Source: Chitinophagaceae bacterium (GTDB lineage Bacteria > Bacteroidota > Bacteroidia > Chitinophagales > Chitinophagaceae). From it: DNA of 52,831 nt. How positions within the stretch are numbered: position 1 is the stretch's first letter; every line of letters begins with the position of its first letter. The position numbers and the translations under genes are program-made. Positions 26,549 through 34,334 of the stretch are shown in pieces. Under the pieces are notes generated by a model. The model searched no databases and was not told the origin of the DNA. It saw only the letters and a list, made by a program, of their open reading frames with translations. The stretch spans positions 1-52,831 of the forward strand of contig CANBSH010000010.1 in the NCBI GenBank assembly GCA_947372105.1, given 5' to 3'.

Positions 26549-26947
26549 TTAATGTGATGGATCCACTGCAATCACTGGTGTAGCCCCTAATTTTTTTACA
26601 ATTTGCATCACTTTTATAGTGATCCCTAAGCTAGCAACACTATCGCCATTAATCACCACGGAAGGTTTATCTGTTTCTTTTGCTAAAAAAGATTTTAACT
26701 GACTAGATAAAGAATCCATAGAAACAGGAGAAGATCCAATAAATAATTTTTGATCCTTATTAATAGTAACCACCACTGTTTGTTTTGCTTTCGTATCAGT
26801 GCTTGATTTTGGATTAGATACTTTGATCACATTGGGATTTGCCAAAGTAGAGACAATTAGGAAAAACAATAACAAGATAAACAAGATATCATTCAAGGCT
26901 CCTGTATGCACTTCGGGCGAATGTCTAAATCGAGGTTTTAAATTCAT
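26549..26947 (-). CDS. exbD: ExbD/TolR-family biopolymer transport protein
   Basis: Inner-membrane subunit that uses proton flow with ExbB/TolQ to energise TonB or Tol-Pal. 132 residues: a short cytoplasmic N-terminus, one membrane helix (about 20-38) with the conserved proton-carrying Asp at its start (LNDILFILLLFF, Asp20), and a periplasmic domain ending near VIAVDPSH. It starts 9 bases after the exbB stop in the standard exbB-exbD order. No tonB follows, because the next gene (prmC) is convergent. Confidence 0.9.
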   Translation of the reverse strand: MNLKPRFRHSPEVHTGALNDILFILLLFFLIVSTLANPNVIKVSNPKSSTDTKAKQTVVVTINKDQKLFIGSSPVSMDSLSSQLKSFLAKETDKPSVVINGDSVASLGITIKVMQIVKKLGATPVIAVDPSH

Positions 26948-26956
26948 AGAGAAACT

Positions 26957-27607
26957 TTAAGAATGGGTTGACTCTTGTAAAATATCTAAAAAGTCAGCAC
27001 TAGCCGTCTCCATTTTATTTGCAGTCTTATCAATTTGTGTACTTAAATAGTTATGCCCAACATAAGCTACTAGGCCAATGATCAAACCGGTTGCAGAGGT
27101 AATCATTTTGGTGTAAATACCGCCAGCAATCGTATTTAAAGTATACTCCCCTGTTGATGCAATACCATAAAACAATTGAACCATGCCAATAATGGTTCCC
27201 AAGAATCCAAACATAGGAGCTATCCCTGCTACTAAAGACAAAATATTTAAATTACGTTCCATCGTATACATTTCCAACTTCCCAACATTTTCCATACTTT
27301 TTTCAATCGCATCCAATGGTTTACCAATACGCATAATTCCTTTTTCAATCATTTTCGCGACTGAATTATCAGTGTTTTTGGCTAAACTTTTTGCAGCACT
27401 TACATTTCCTGAAATAATATTATCTCGAATGATTAGCATGAATTTGCCGTCAATGGCTCCCGCCTTTTTAATAGCAATCATTCTTTCAATAAATACATAA
27501 ATAGCAATGACTAATAATAAATATAGAGGATACATAATCCATCCTCCTTTTTCTAGCAAACTCATTAATGAGATTTTATTATCCACTGCTTGTAATAAAA
27601 ACACCAT
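26957..27607 (-). CDS. exbB: ExbB/TolQ/MotA-family proton channel protein
   Basis: Three-helix inner-membrane partner of ExbD, 216 residues. The first helix is near 25-42 (WIMYPLYLLLVIAIYVFIER). Helices 2 and 3 are in the conserved MotA/ExbB core: LNILSLVAGIAPMFGFLGTI (113-132) onward, then ITSATGLIIGLVAYVGHNYL. The TonB-dependent receptor-like gene and the porin elsewhere in this window are the kinds of outer-membrane proteins such a motor would serve. A near-match -7 element (TAACTTTA) lies about 20 bases upstream. Confidence 0.92.
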   Translation of the reverse strand: MVFLLQAVDNKISLMSLLEKGGWIMYPLYLLLVIAIYVFIERMIAIKKAGAIDGKFMLIIRDNIISGNVSAAKSLAKNTDNSVAKMIEKGIMRIGKPLDAIEKSMENVGKLEMYTMERNLNILSLVAGIAPMFGFLGTIIGMVQLFYGIASTGEYTLNTIAGGIYTKMITSATGLIIGLVAYVGHNYLSTQIDKTANKMETASADFLDILQESTHS

Positions 27608-27680
27608 ACTATATAAATTTATCTTTTAAAGTTAAAAGGTTTTGTTTGAAAAATGTTACATGTGAATAACTATCAATTTG

Positions 27681-28922
27681 TTAAAATATTTCCACCAAAC
27701 GGACCAATACTTCTACCGCCTTTTTCATATCATCCACCCCAATCCACTCTTGCTTACTATGAATGGCCTGCATTCCAGTGAAAATATTAGGTGCTGGCAA
27801 TCCCAGAAAACTGAGTCTGCTTCCATCGGTGCCCCCTCTAATGGGTTCTATTATTTGCTCTACCCCAGCTAATCGATAAGCTGCTATTGCCTTTTCAACC
27901 AACACCGGATGCAAATCAATTATTTCCCTCATATTTCTATATTGTTCTTGTACTTCAATAAGTACTTTAGATTGATTGAACCCAGGATGAGAAGCAATCA
28001 CTTTTTCTGCAATTTGTTGTACTCTTTGCGCATATTCTTTTAATTGTGGGGTATCGTGATCTCTTACTAAAAATTCAATGCGCGCTTTTTCTGCGCCACC
28101 CGAAATTTGATGGGGATGAACAAAACCTTGTCTTGATTCAGTGGTCTCTGGAGACCACTCTTCAGTAGGTAAAGCCGCAATAATCGCTGCAGCAATTTTA
28201 ATCGCATTTTGCATCACTCCTTTTGCTGCACCAGGATGCGCAATGACTCCATGAATATCCATCACTAAATAATCTGCGCTAAAAGTTTCCATTTCAAAAC
28301 AACCTAATTCACCTCCATCTAAAGTATAAGCATAGTCAGCCCCTAATGCCTTCATGTCTAAATGATCGGTTCCTTTTCCAACTTCTTCATCTGGCGTAAA
28401 CAATAATTTTATAGTGCCATGTGAAACTTCAGGATGATGCATCAAATATTCTGCAAATTCCATAATGATCGCTACTCCTGCTTTATCATCTGCCCCCAGT
28501 AAAGTATGACCCGATGCTGTGATAATATCTTTCCCAATAAAATTTTTTAAATAAGGATACTTCTCAATCGTTAAAATTTGAGTAGGGTCATCAGGCAAAA
28601 TAATGGGGGAACCATTATAATTTTGATGCAACAAAGGCTTTACATCAGTACCACTGCAATCAGGTGCTGTATCTACATGTGCGCAAAAACACAAAACCGG
28701 TGTATCTTTTTCATTATTCGAAGGCAGGGTAGCCATCACATATCCATTGGCATCCATTACAACCTCTTGTACCCCTATCATTTTTAATTCACTCACCAAT
28801 AAAGAGGATAAATCTTTTTGTTTCATAGTGGAGGGGAAGCTATTACTATAAGGATCACTTTGTGTATCTACTTTTACATAACGCATCAATTTTTCAGCCA
28901 CTTTCAATTCATTAAAAGACAT
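27681..28922 (-). CDS. pepT: Peptidase T (tripeptide aminopeptidase)
   Basis: Di-zinc M20-family aminopeptidase that removes N-terminal residues from tripeptides. 413 residues, the normal length for PepT. Zinc-binding and catalytic residues are visible in FCAHVDTAPD (His/Asp), LLGADDKAGVA (Asp-Asp-Lys-Ala) and FTPDEEVGKGTDH (Glu-Glu), with further motifs DGGELGCFE and RGGTDGSRLSFLGLPAPNIFTG near the C-terminus. The dimerisation domain is inserted between them. The downstream neighbour on the same strand is exbB, 73 bases away. Upstream, a terminator separates it from the FKBP gene. Confidence 0.95.
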   Translation of the reverse strand: MSFNELKVAEKLMRYVKVDTQSDPYSNSFPSTMKQKDLSSLLVSELKMIGVQEVVMDANGYVMATLPSNNEKDTPVLCFCAHVDTAPDCSGTDVKPLLHQNYNGSPIILPDDPTQILTIEKYPYLKNFIGKDIITASGHTLLGADDKAGVAIIMEFAEYLMHHPEVSHGTIKLLFTPDEEVGKGTDHLDMKALGADYAYTLDGGELGCFEMETFSADYLVMDIHGVIAHPGAAKGVMQNAIKIAAAIIAALPTEEWSPETTESRQGFVHPHQISGGAEKARIEFLVRDHDTPQLKEYAQRVQQIAEKVIASHPGFNQSKVLIEVQEQYRNMREIIDLHPVLVEKAIAAYRLAGVEQIIEPIRGGTDGSRLSFLGLPAPNIFTGMQAIHSKQEWIGVDDMKKAVEVLVRLVEIF

Positions 28923-28964
28923 GATTTACTATTTTAATTTGAAGTTAGTTCGTAATAAGGAATT

Positions 28965-28995
28965 AAAAAAGGCCTCTTTTTCAAGAAGCCTTTTT
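28965..28995 (-). terminator. Intrinsic terminator downstream of the FKBP gene
   Basis: On the minus strand AAAAAGGCTTCTT pairs with the opposite arm around a four-base loop with one mismatch, and an A/T tract follows on both sides. It lies just after the FKBP stop and before pepT. Confidence 0.75.
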
Positions 28996-29012
28996 ATGAA
29001 TCAAATTAAGAT

Positions 29013-29465
29013 TTAGGGCATAATGATTTTAGAAGGAGAATCAATACTTACTAATTCTAAGTCAAAAGTTAAATCTTGGCCTGCTAAAGAATGATTGGCA
29101 TCTAATACAACTACTTCTTCTTTTACTTCCACTACCATCACCTGAAATTGCTGACCTTGACCATTATTCATTGTTAACGCCATCCCTACTTCAGGATTTA
29201 AATCGGGCGGAAATTGTGTTTTTGGAAATTCTACAATCATTTCTGGTTGTTTTGGACCATAAGCTTCCATAAAAGGAATATGAACTGTTTTTTTCTCTCC
29301 AACAGTCATCCCTAAAACTCCACTATCAAAACCAGGAATTACCATTCCTGAACCCACTTCAAATTCCAGAGGGGCTCTTCCGTTTGAAGAATCAAATGTT
29401 TCACCACTAGCTAATGTACCGTGATAATGCACTTGAATGGTATCCCCATTTTTTACTTGTTGCAT
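29013..29465 (-). CDS. SlyD-like FKBP peptidyl-prolyl isomerase
   Basis: Cytosolic prolyl cis-trans isomerase/chaperone of the SlyD type, 150 residues. The FKBP domain has VHYHGTLASGETFDSS (12-27) and IPGFDSGVLGMTVGEKKTVHIP. It is interrupted, as in SlyD, by an insert-in-flap domain (YGPKQPEMIVEFPKTQFP to LDANHSLAGQDLTFDLEL). The His/Cys-rich metal-binding tail of E. coli SlyD is missing. The start is the only ATG before the conserved MQQVKNGDTIQVHY. It is divergent from fmt and followed by its own terminator. Confidence 0.92.
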   Translation of the reverse strand: MQQVKNGDTIQVHYHGTLASGETFDSSNGRAPLEFEVGSGMVIPGFDSGVLGMTVGEKKTVHIPFMEAYGPKQPEMIVEFPKTQFPPDLNPEVGMALTMNNGQGQQFQVMVVEVKEEVVVLDANHSLAGQDLTFDLELVSIDSPSKIIMP

Positions 29466-29503
29466 ATTGTTTTTTTTAAATAAAGCACCTAGGGTGCAAA
29501 GGG

Positions 29504-29511
29504 CAAAAGTA
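29504..29511 (-). promoter_or_regulatory. Candidate -7 promoter box of the FKBP gene
   Basis: TACTTTTG on the minus strand, exact TAnnTTTG, 38 bases before the FKBP ATG. The leader contains a small GCACC/GGTGC dyad (29485-29497). Confidence 0.5.
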
Positions 29512-29531
29512 CATAATTATGCCAGATAAAC

Positions 29532-29539
29532 TAACTTTG
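29532..29539 (+). promoter_or_regulatory. -7 box four bases before the fmt start codon
   Basis: TAACTTTG, then CCCC, then ATG. It is an exact TAnnTTTG match, with spacing identical to the ABC-F, RlpA-like and yigZ starts, predicting a leaderless fmt transcript. Confidence 0.6.
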
Positions 29540-29543
29540 CCCC

Positions 29544-30476
29544 ATGGACAAAAAACCAAGGATTGTTTTTATGGGTACCCCTGCATTTGCAGTGGCTTCG
29601 TTGGACGCATTAATTCAAGCTAAAATGAATGTGGTAGGCGTTGTTACGGCCCCTGATAAACCAGGTGGCAGAGGAATGCAGTTGCAACAAAGTGCCGTAA
29701 AACAATATGCTTTGCAACATGATTTACCCTTATTGCAGCCCGAAAAATTAAAAGATCCTGCATTTTTTGAAGCCTTGTCAAAATGGGAACCTACCATTCA
29801 AGTGGTGGTGGCTTTTAGAATGTTACCCGAAAAAATTTGGTCTTTCCCACCCATGGGTACCTTAAATGTGCATGGTTCATTACTACCTCAATACAGAGGT
29901 GCAGCTCCAATTAATTGGGCCATCATCAATGGTGAAAAAGAAACTGGTGTCACGACTTTTCAATTACAACATGCCATAGATACTGGTGCTATTTTATTAC
30001 AAGAAAAAATTGCCATTCACCCCCATATGACAGCCGGTGAATTACATGATAACATGATGCATGTGGGCGCTAAAGTATTAGTGAAAACTTTAGAAGGTTT
30101 ATTCGATAACACTCTTATTGCAAAGCCTCAGGATGCATCTGATGATCCTGAAACTTTAAAGCACGCCCCTAAAATATTTACAAAGGATTGTGAAATTGAT
30201 TGGACTTTGCCGGTGGAACAAATTCATAATGTAGTGAGAGGACTAGCTCCATTCCCTGGAGCCATCACTAAAGTAGAAGGAAAAACCGTGAAATTATATT
30301 CCACAAGTATTGAAATAGCAAATCCTGCAGAAAATCCAGGGACTTGGCTCACTGATGGAAAAACATTTGCAAAATTTGCATGTTCCAACGGATACTTAGT
30401 ATTGAATGATATCCAATGGGAAGGGAAAAAAAGAATGTCTATTTCCGATTTTTTAAGAGGCTATCGTCCCGCTTAA
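29544..30476 (+). CDS. fmt: Methionyl-tRNA formyltransferase
   Basis: Formylates initiator Met-tRNA using 10-formyltetrahydrofolate. 310 residues, typical length. N-terminal formyltransferase domain: RIVFMGTPAFAV (5-16), APDKPGGRG, then the catalytic segment HGSLLPQYRGAAPINWAI (111-128) with Asn/His/Asp residues of the active site. The C-terminal tRNA-binding domain runs from about 208. The start ATG follows a -7 box by four bases. The 3' end overlaps the convergent rhodanese-thioredoxin gene by 4 bases. The usual neighbour def is not in this window. Confidence 0.97.
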   Translation: MDKKPRIVFMGTPAFAVASLDALIQAKMNVVGVVTAPDKPGGRGMQLQQSAVKQYALQHDLPLLQPEKLKDPAFFEALSKWEPTIQVVVAFRMLPEKIWSFPPMGTLNVHGSLLPQYRGAAPINWAIINGEKETGVTTFQLQHAIDTGAILLQEKIAIHPHMTAGELHDNMMHVGAKVLVKTLEGLFDNTLIAKPQDASDDPETLKHAPKIFTKDCEIDWTLPVEQIHNVVRGLAPFPGAITKVEGKTVKLYSTSIEIANPAENPGTWLTDGKTFAKFACSNGYLVLNDIQWEGKKRMSISDFLRGYRPA

Positions 30477-31195
30477 TTTTTAGTGAATACATTCGTGAAC
30501 TCTTGCAATGTAACAAGGCCTTCATGTCGCCACACTTCTTTACCGTTTTTATAGATTACGAAAGTAGGTAAGGCTTCAGAATGAATTGATTTCATCACTT
30601 CCACATCATTTCCACCATCCACTGCTAAAAAATAATAAGGGGTTTTTGATTTACTTTTAAGTTCCGCTAAAACAGGCAACATTTTACGGCAAGGCGGACA
30701 CCATTCAGCTCCAACATCCACTAAAACCCATTGACTATTTTGTACTGTTTTATTAAAATCTTCCACGCGCATTTGTGGTTTATTTCCAGCGCCTTCAACA
30801 GGAAATCCATTCATTTTCCAATTGCTCATGCCTCCTTCTAAATTGACCACTTTGTACCCCTGTTGCACTAAATAATTTTGAGCTGAAGCACTGCGCCCGC
30901 CAGCTTGACAATAAACATAAACTGTTTCATTTTTATCTAAATGTTGTGTTCTATTTGCAAATTCTTTAGCATCCATCCAATTGGCTTGCAAAGCATGCTG
31001 AATGTGACCTCCATTAAATTCAGTTGCAGTTCGCACATCTAACACTTGAGCTTTAGGCGATGCAATGGCTTGCTTAAACGCAGCTGCATTGATCGTGCTA
31101 TTTTGTGCTAAAGCACTTAATGAAGTGGCTAAAAAAAATAAGGACGTAAAGAATATTTTATTTGAATTGATTTTATTCACCTTGATTGAATTCAT
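30473..31195 (-). CDS. Exported rhodanese-thioredoxin fusion protein
   Basis: A 240-residue protein with a signal peptide (1-30, ending LSALAQ), a rhodanese domain (about 33-132) and a thioredoxin domain (about 140-238). The rhodanese has an intact active-site loop, VYCQAGGRSA, with Cys96. The thioredoxin has the active site EWCPPCRK (Cys166, Cys169) and a cis-Pro in ALPTFVIY. The domains would place sulfur-transfer and thiol-redox activities together in the periplasm. The physiological substrate is unknown. The gene is monocistronic as far as can be seen and overlaps fmt tail to tail by 4 bases. Its upstream gap is very AT-rich. Confidence 0.9.
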   Translation of the reverse strand: MNSIKVNKINSNKIFFTSLFFLATSLSALAQNSTINAAAFKQAIASPKAQVLDVRTATEFNGGHIQHALQANWMDAKEFANRTQHLDKNETVYVYCQAGGRSASAQNYLVQQGYKVVNLEGGMSNWKMNGFPVEGAGNKPQMRVEDFNKTVQNSQWVLVDVGAEWCPPCRKMLPVLAELKSKSKTPYYFLAVDGGNDVEVMKSIHSEALPTFVIYKNGKEVWRHEGLVTLQEFTNVFTKN

Positions 31196-31250
31196 CTTGA
31201 TTTTTTTAAATTGATTTATTTAAATTGAAAAATTAAAACGTTACTAAAAA

Positions 31251-31283
31251 TATAGTATTCAAATTTTATATATTAATACTATA
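31251..31283. repeat. Perfect 9-bp AT-rich inverted repeat
   Basis: TATAGTATT (31251-31259) pairs with AATACTATA (31275-31283) around a 15-base loop. It lies in the gap between the RlpA-like gene and the rhodanese-thioredoxin gene, both on the minus strand, and could be an operator for the latter or a weak terminator for the former. Confidence 0.55.
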
Positions 31284-31298
31284 ATTTAAAAATAACAA

Positions 31299-31952
31299 TT
31301 AATAAGTAACAGAGATAGGAAATGTTTTGTTGTTCTTATTGACACCAAGAATGGCTGCAGCAGCATCACTTAAACGATATTGGATAGAATTACTTACTTC
31401 AGGTAATGCATTAATCACTTTTGCGAAAATGATTTTCAAATCGGCAGTAGTCACTTTCACAATAGTTCCCACTGGAATTTCATTGGTTAAGATATAAAAC
31501 TTTTTATCCTGCCAACCGCTGATACTTTTAAAAATAGAAGCGGTACCTTCTATGGTTTGAATAGCAGCAGATTGTTTTTGTTCAGTAAACATAGTTGCAA
31601 AATAACCTTGGTCTACTGTGGTGCTATTTGAAATATTTTGAAGTAGTACATAACTGCGATGTATACTGTCAGTGATTCTTTCTTTTTCTTTATTGGAGGC
31701 TATTATTTGAAGCGTATTGGAACGAATGCTATCTTCCTTAGCGGATACTACATAACGTTGTTTAGAAGAAGATCGTTTTTTAGTAGAACGATGTTTAGAA
31801 GATTTTTTAACCCCTTTTTTACCTACTTGTTTGAATGTTTTCTTCCCTTTTGAACTGGTAGCATGCTTTTTTGCCTTTGATTGAGCAAAGGAAGTCTCTT
31901 GCATGATTAATGCAGACATCAAAATGAGGATAAAAAAGCATTTTTTGAACAT
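31299..31952 (-). CDS. Exported basic protein with RlpA-like C-terminal domain
   Basis: A 217-residue protein from the ATG at 31952. This start is supported by a -7 box four bases upstream; an earlier in-frame TTG overlaps that box. Signal peptide 1 to about 24 (ending SFAQS), then a very basic Lys/Ser-rich segment of about 45 residues (KKHATSSKGKKTFKQVGKKG onward), a helical linker, and a C-terminal stretch of about 85 residues (GTASIF, IPVGTIVKVT, YRLSDAAAAILGV) resembling the double-psi beta barrel of RlpA. The usual acidic NDRGP-type motif is replaced by INALPE, so lytic activity is doubtful. It may bind peptidoglycan. Confidence 0.65.
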   Translation of the reverse strand: MFKKCFFILILMSALIMQETSFAQSKAKKHATSSKGKKTFKQVGKKGVKKSSKHRSTKKRSSSKQRYVVSAKEDSIRSNTLQIIASNKEKERITDSIHRSYVLLQNISNSTTVDQGYFATMFTEQKQSAAIQTIEGTASIFKSISGWQDKKFYILTNEIPVGTIVKVTTADLKIIFAKVINALPEVSNSIQYRLSDAAAAILGVNKNNKTFPISVTY

Positions 31953-31956
31953 CCCG

Positions 31957-31964
31957 CAAAGGTA
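31957..31964 (-). promoter_or_regulatory. -7 box four bases before the RlpA-like start codon
   Basis: TACCTTTG, then CGGG, then ATG on the minus strand; an exact TAnnTTTG match with the same spacing as at fmt and the ABC-F gene. Confidence 0.6.
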
Positions 31965-32027
31965 CAAAAATCAAGTCTAAATAAAAGTATAAAATTGTAA
32001 ATTAGTTTTTATTGCAATATGTAATTA

Positions 32028-33404
32028 CTAGTAATTCAATATTCTCCATTCATTAGGGTAATAATTATTACATCGTTGAGGCAATAGCTTTGCCCAACCT
32101 AATCCAATATTTTGATAGGTAAAGAGTGTCCAACCTTTAGGACCCACTACCTCTAAGGGGGCTCTTCTTAGATAATTCAAAGCCTCTTTTAATTCCAATT
32201 CTTGTCTATGATAGGGTAAAACAGGCCAATAACTCATGGCTAATTGATGGGCCGGAATCAAATCCTTTCCTTTAATCTCCCCTATGGCCATTCCCATTTT
32301 TTTTACATACCAGTGACTTAATAAAGTACGGAATTCATTTTCAAATACTTCTGGAATGGCAATACATTCTGATTGATGTGAAAAGAACTGATACTCTTGT
32401 GGTAATTCAAAATGATCCTGAAGAATGTTCTTTTCATTCTTGGTTAAAGCAGTAAAAGTAAAATGAGGAACACTATATTGATTTGAATTTACTTCTTGCT
32501 TTTGAAATACACTTATAAAAAATCCCTCTCCTTTTACTTGATCCGGATAAAATCGATACCCACTAGCTTGATGCAAATGGCTTTGTGTTGTTACAATATT
32601 CCATTCAGCAGGAACAACAATAGAAATACTTTTAAAGCCGGGCATACTTGCAATATGATCCAATATTATTTCATCTTCTTCCATAGAATAAGAACAAGTA
32701 GAATAAATCAAGTAACCGCCTTCTTTTAATGCAACAGCAGTTTCTTCTATAATTCTTTGTTGTCTCAAACTACAATGTTGCACATTTTCTTCACTCCATT
32801 CATTAATGGCTTCAGGATCCTTACGAAACAATCCACTTCCACTACAAGGAGCATCAATTAACATAACATCAAAAAATTGAGGCAGCGAAGCAAAATGAGC
32901 AGGGTCATTTTGTGTTACAACCACATTATCTGCACCCCACTTTGTAATATTTTCTACCAATATGGCATTTCTACTTTTAATAATTTCATTTGATATCACC
33001 AAGCCGTCAAAAAAATAATTAGCTAATAAGGTGGACTTACCGCCAGGAGCTGCACATACATCAATTACCACACTTTTACTAGGCACACTTATTTGTTCTA
33101 AAATATATTGAACAAACATACTACTAGCTTCTTGAACATAATACGCACCAGCATGCCACAATGGATCTAACACAAAAGAAGGGCGTTCATTTAAATAAAA
33201 AGCATGGGGACACCATGGGACATGGGTATTATTTTCAATCTCTTCATTTTGATTTAAAAAAGGATGTACGCTCCTATCCCATTTTTTAAATTGATTCAAA
33301 CGTACAGATGTGATGGAACGAGATTCCTCATGTACACGCTTAAAGGACTCCAATTGGAAACCAGGTAAATTTTGCAATGAACTTAAAAAGGAATCAGGTA
33401 ACAA
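32028..33404 (-). CDS. rRNA (cytosine-C5) methyltransferase, RsmF/NOL1-NOP2-Sun type
   Basis: SAM-dependent RNA m5C methyltransferase, 458 residues. An N-terminal region leads into the Rossmann core with VIDVCAAPGGKSTLLA (113-128). The two catalytic cysteines are Cys187 in DAPCSGSG and Cys237 in STCSYSMEEDE. The C-terminal part (about 310-458) contains the PUA-like region seen in RsmF (GWTLFTYQNIGLGWAK). A 16S rRNA target is the likely one, but RsmF and RsmB types cannot be separated with certainty. A pentanucleotide repeat lies 64 bases upstream of the start. Confidence 0.9.
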   Translation of the reverse strand: MLPDSFLSSLQNLPGFQLESFKRVHEESRSITSVRLNQFKKWDRSVHPFLNQNEEIENNTHVPWCPHAFYLNERPSFVLDPLWHAGAYYVQEASSMFVQYILEQISVPSKSVVIDVCAAPGGKSTLLANYFFDGLVISNEIIKSRNAILVENITKWGADNVVVTQNDPAHFASLPQFFDVMLIDAPCSGSGLFRKDPEAINEWSEENVQHCSLRQQRIIEETAVALKEGGYLIYSTCSYSMEEDEIILDHIASMPGFKSISIVVPAEWNIVTTQSHLHQASGYRFYPDQVKGEGFFISVFQKQEVNSNQYSVPHFTFTALTKNEKNILQDHFELPQEYQFFSHQSECIAIPEVFENEFRTLLSHWYVKKMGMAIGEIKGKDLIPAHQLAMSYWPVLPYHRQELELKEALNYLRRAPLEVVGPKGWTLFTYQNIGLGWAKLLPQRCNNYYPNEWRILNY

Positions 33405-33467
33405 TGTATTTGATTTGAATGATTGAGATAGTTTATTTTGAAAAGGAATAAATTTATTAAAATTGAG

Positions 33468-33527
33468 CTTTACTTTACTTTACTTTACTTTACTTTATTT
33501 TAATTACTTTATTTTACTTTACTTTAT
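33468..33527. repeat. CTTTA pentanucleotide microsatellite
   Basis: Six perfect CTTTA units (33468-33497) are followed by a degenerate A/T-rich stretch with three further units (33507-33511, 33517-33521, 33522-33526). It fills most of the 128-base gap between the m5C methyltransferase gene and the gene upstream of it, 64 bases before the methyltransferase ATG. Confidence 0.85.
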
Positions 33528-33532
33528 ATCAT

Positions 33533-34330
33533 TTAATAGCGAATCACAAAATGTTCTTTCTGTTTGTTTTCATTTCTAAAAAAAACAATGCCTATAAAAA
33601 ATAAATCAATCGTCAAAGTAACTTTGGGATGATTTTTAATTTCGGACCAGGCTTGCTCCATTTCGGAGCTCCAATAAATATCGTCAATAATAAGCACCGA
33701 CTGTTCATTTACTTTTTCTAACAAAGCATGAAAGTATTTCAAAGTAGGCAGGTATTGATGATTGCCATCTATATAAACCAACCCAACACTTTCTATTTCG
33801 TTTAAAAAGGCAGGTAGTAATTGAGCAAAATCACCTTGTCTTATTTCAATATTCTTATAGTCAAGTAATTTGAAATTATCTTGCGCTATTTGTGCGATAA
33901 CTGGAGCACCTTCCATCGTCACCAATTTCCCCTGGCTATGTCCCGCAGCTAAATAACAGGAAGTGATGCCAAAAGAAGTTCCCATTTCCAAAATAGAATG
34001 TGGTTTATGATACCCTACCATACGATATAATAAAGCAGCTATTTTAGACGGCTTCAATGCTGATTTTGCAATGACATCTACCCTTCTTGTTTTAAAATTT
34101 GATTGACGAGACCCCGCCCCTAAATCTAATACTTCAATACTTGATGTATCATTTCTCAAATGCTGACGTAATGCTTCAACTTCTTTTACATTAGGAGGAG
34201 ATGATGGGCCATTTAAAACTTCTCGCACCCATTGATATACAAAAGGCGAATGAATTCCATGCCCTTTTCCATTGGAAGCTTTGAGATAATAATTAAAATA
34301 CTTGAATGCTAATGTAAGCGTAGAATGCAT
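33533..34330 (-). CDS. Class I SAM-dependent methyltransferase
   Basis: A 265-residue protein from the ATG at 34330. A longer frame would begin inside folA; the shorter start leaves a 4-base gap and is preferred. The N-terminal FKYFNYYLKASNGKGHGIHS, then PFVYQWVREVL, is a Bacteroidota-type lead-in. The Rossmann core follows with ILEMGTSFGITSCYLA and a late motif VYIDGNHQYLPTLKYF resembling O-methyltransferases of the Methyltransf_24 group. The substrate is unknown. It is the last gene of a thyA-folA-methyltransferase run, which hints at shared transcription rather than shared chemistry. Confidence 0.82.
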   Translation of the reverse strand: MHSTLTLAFKYFNYYLKASNGKGHGIHSPFVYQWVREVLNGPSSPPNVKEVEALRQHLRNDTSSIEVLDLGAGSRQSNFKTRRVDVIAKSALKPSKIAALLYRMVGYHKPHSILEMGTSFGITSCYLAAGHSQGKLVTMEGAPVIAQIAQDNFKLLDYKNIEIRQGDFAQLLPAFLNEIESVGLVYIDGNHQYLPTLKYFHALLEKVNEQSVLIIDDIYWSSEMEQAWSEIKNHPKVTLTIDLFFIGIVFFRNENKQKEHFVIRY

Positions 34331-34334
34331 GGTA

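Noticed and set aside
27183..27500. 105-codon open frame antisense to exbB
   Set aside because: Hydrophobic only because it mirrors the membrane protein on the other strand.
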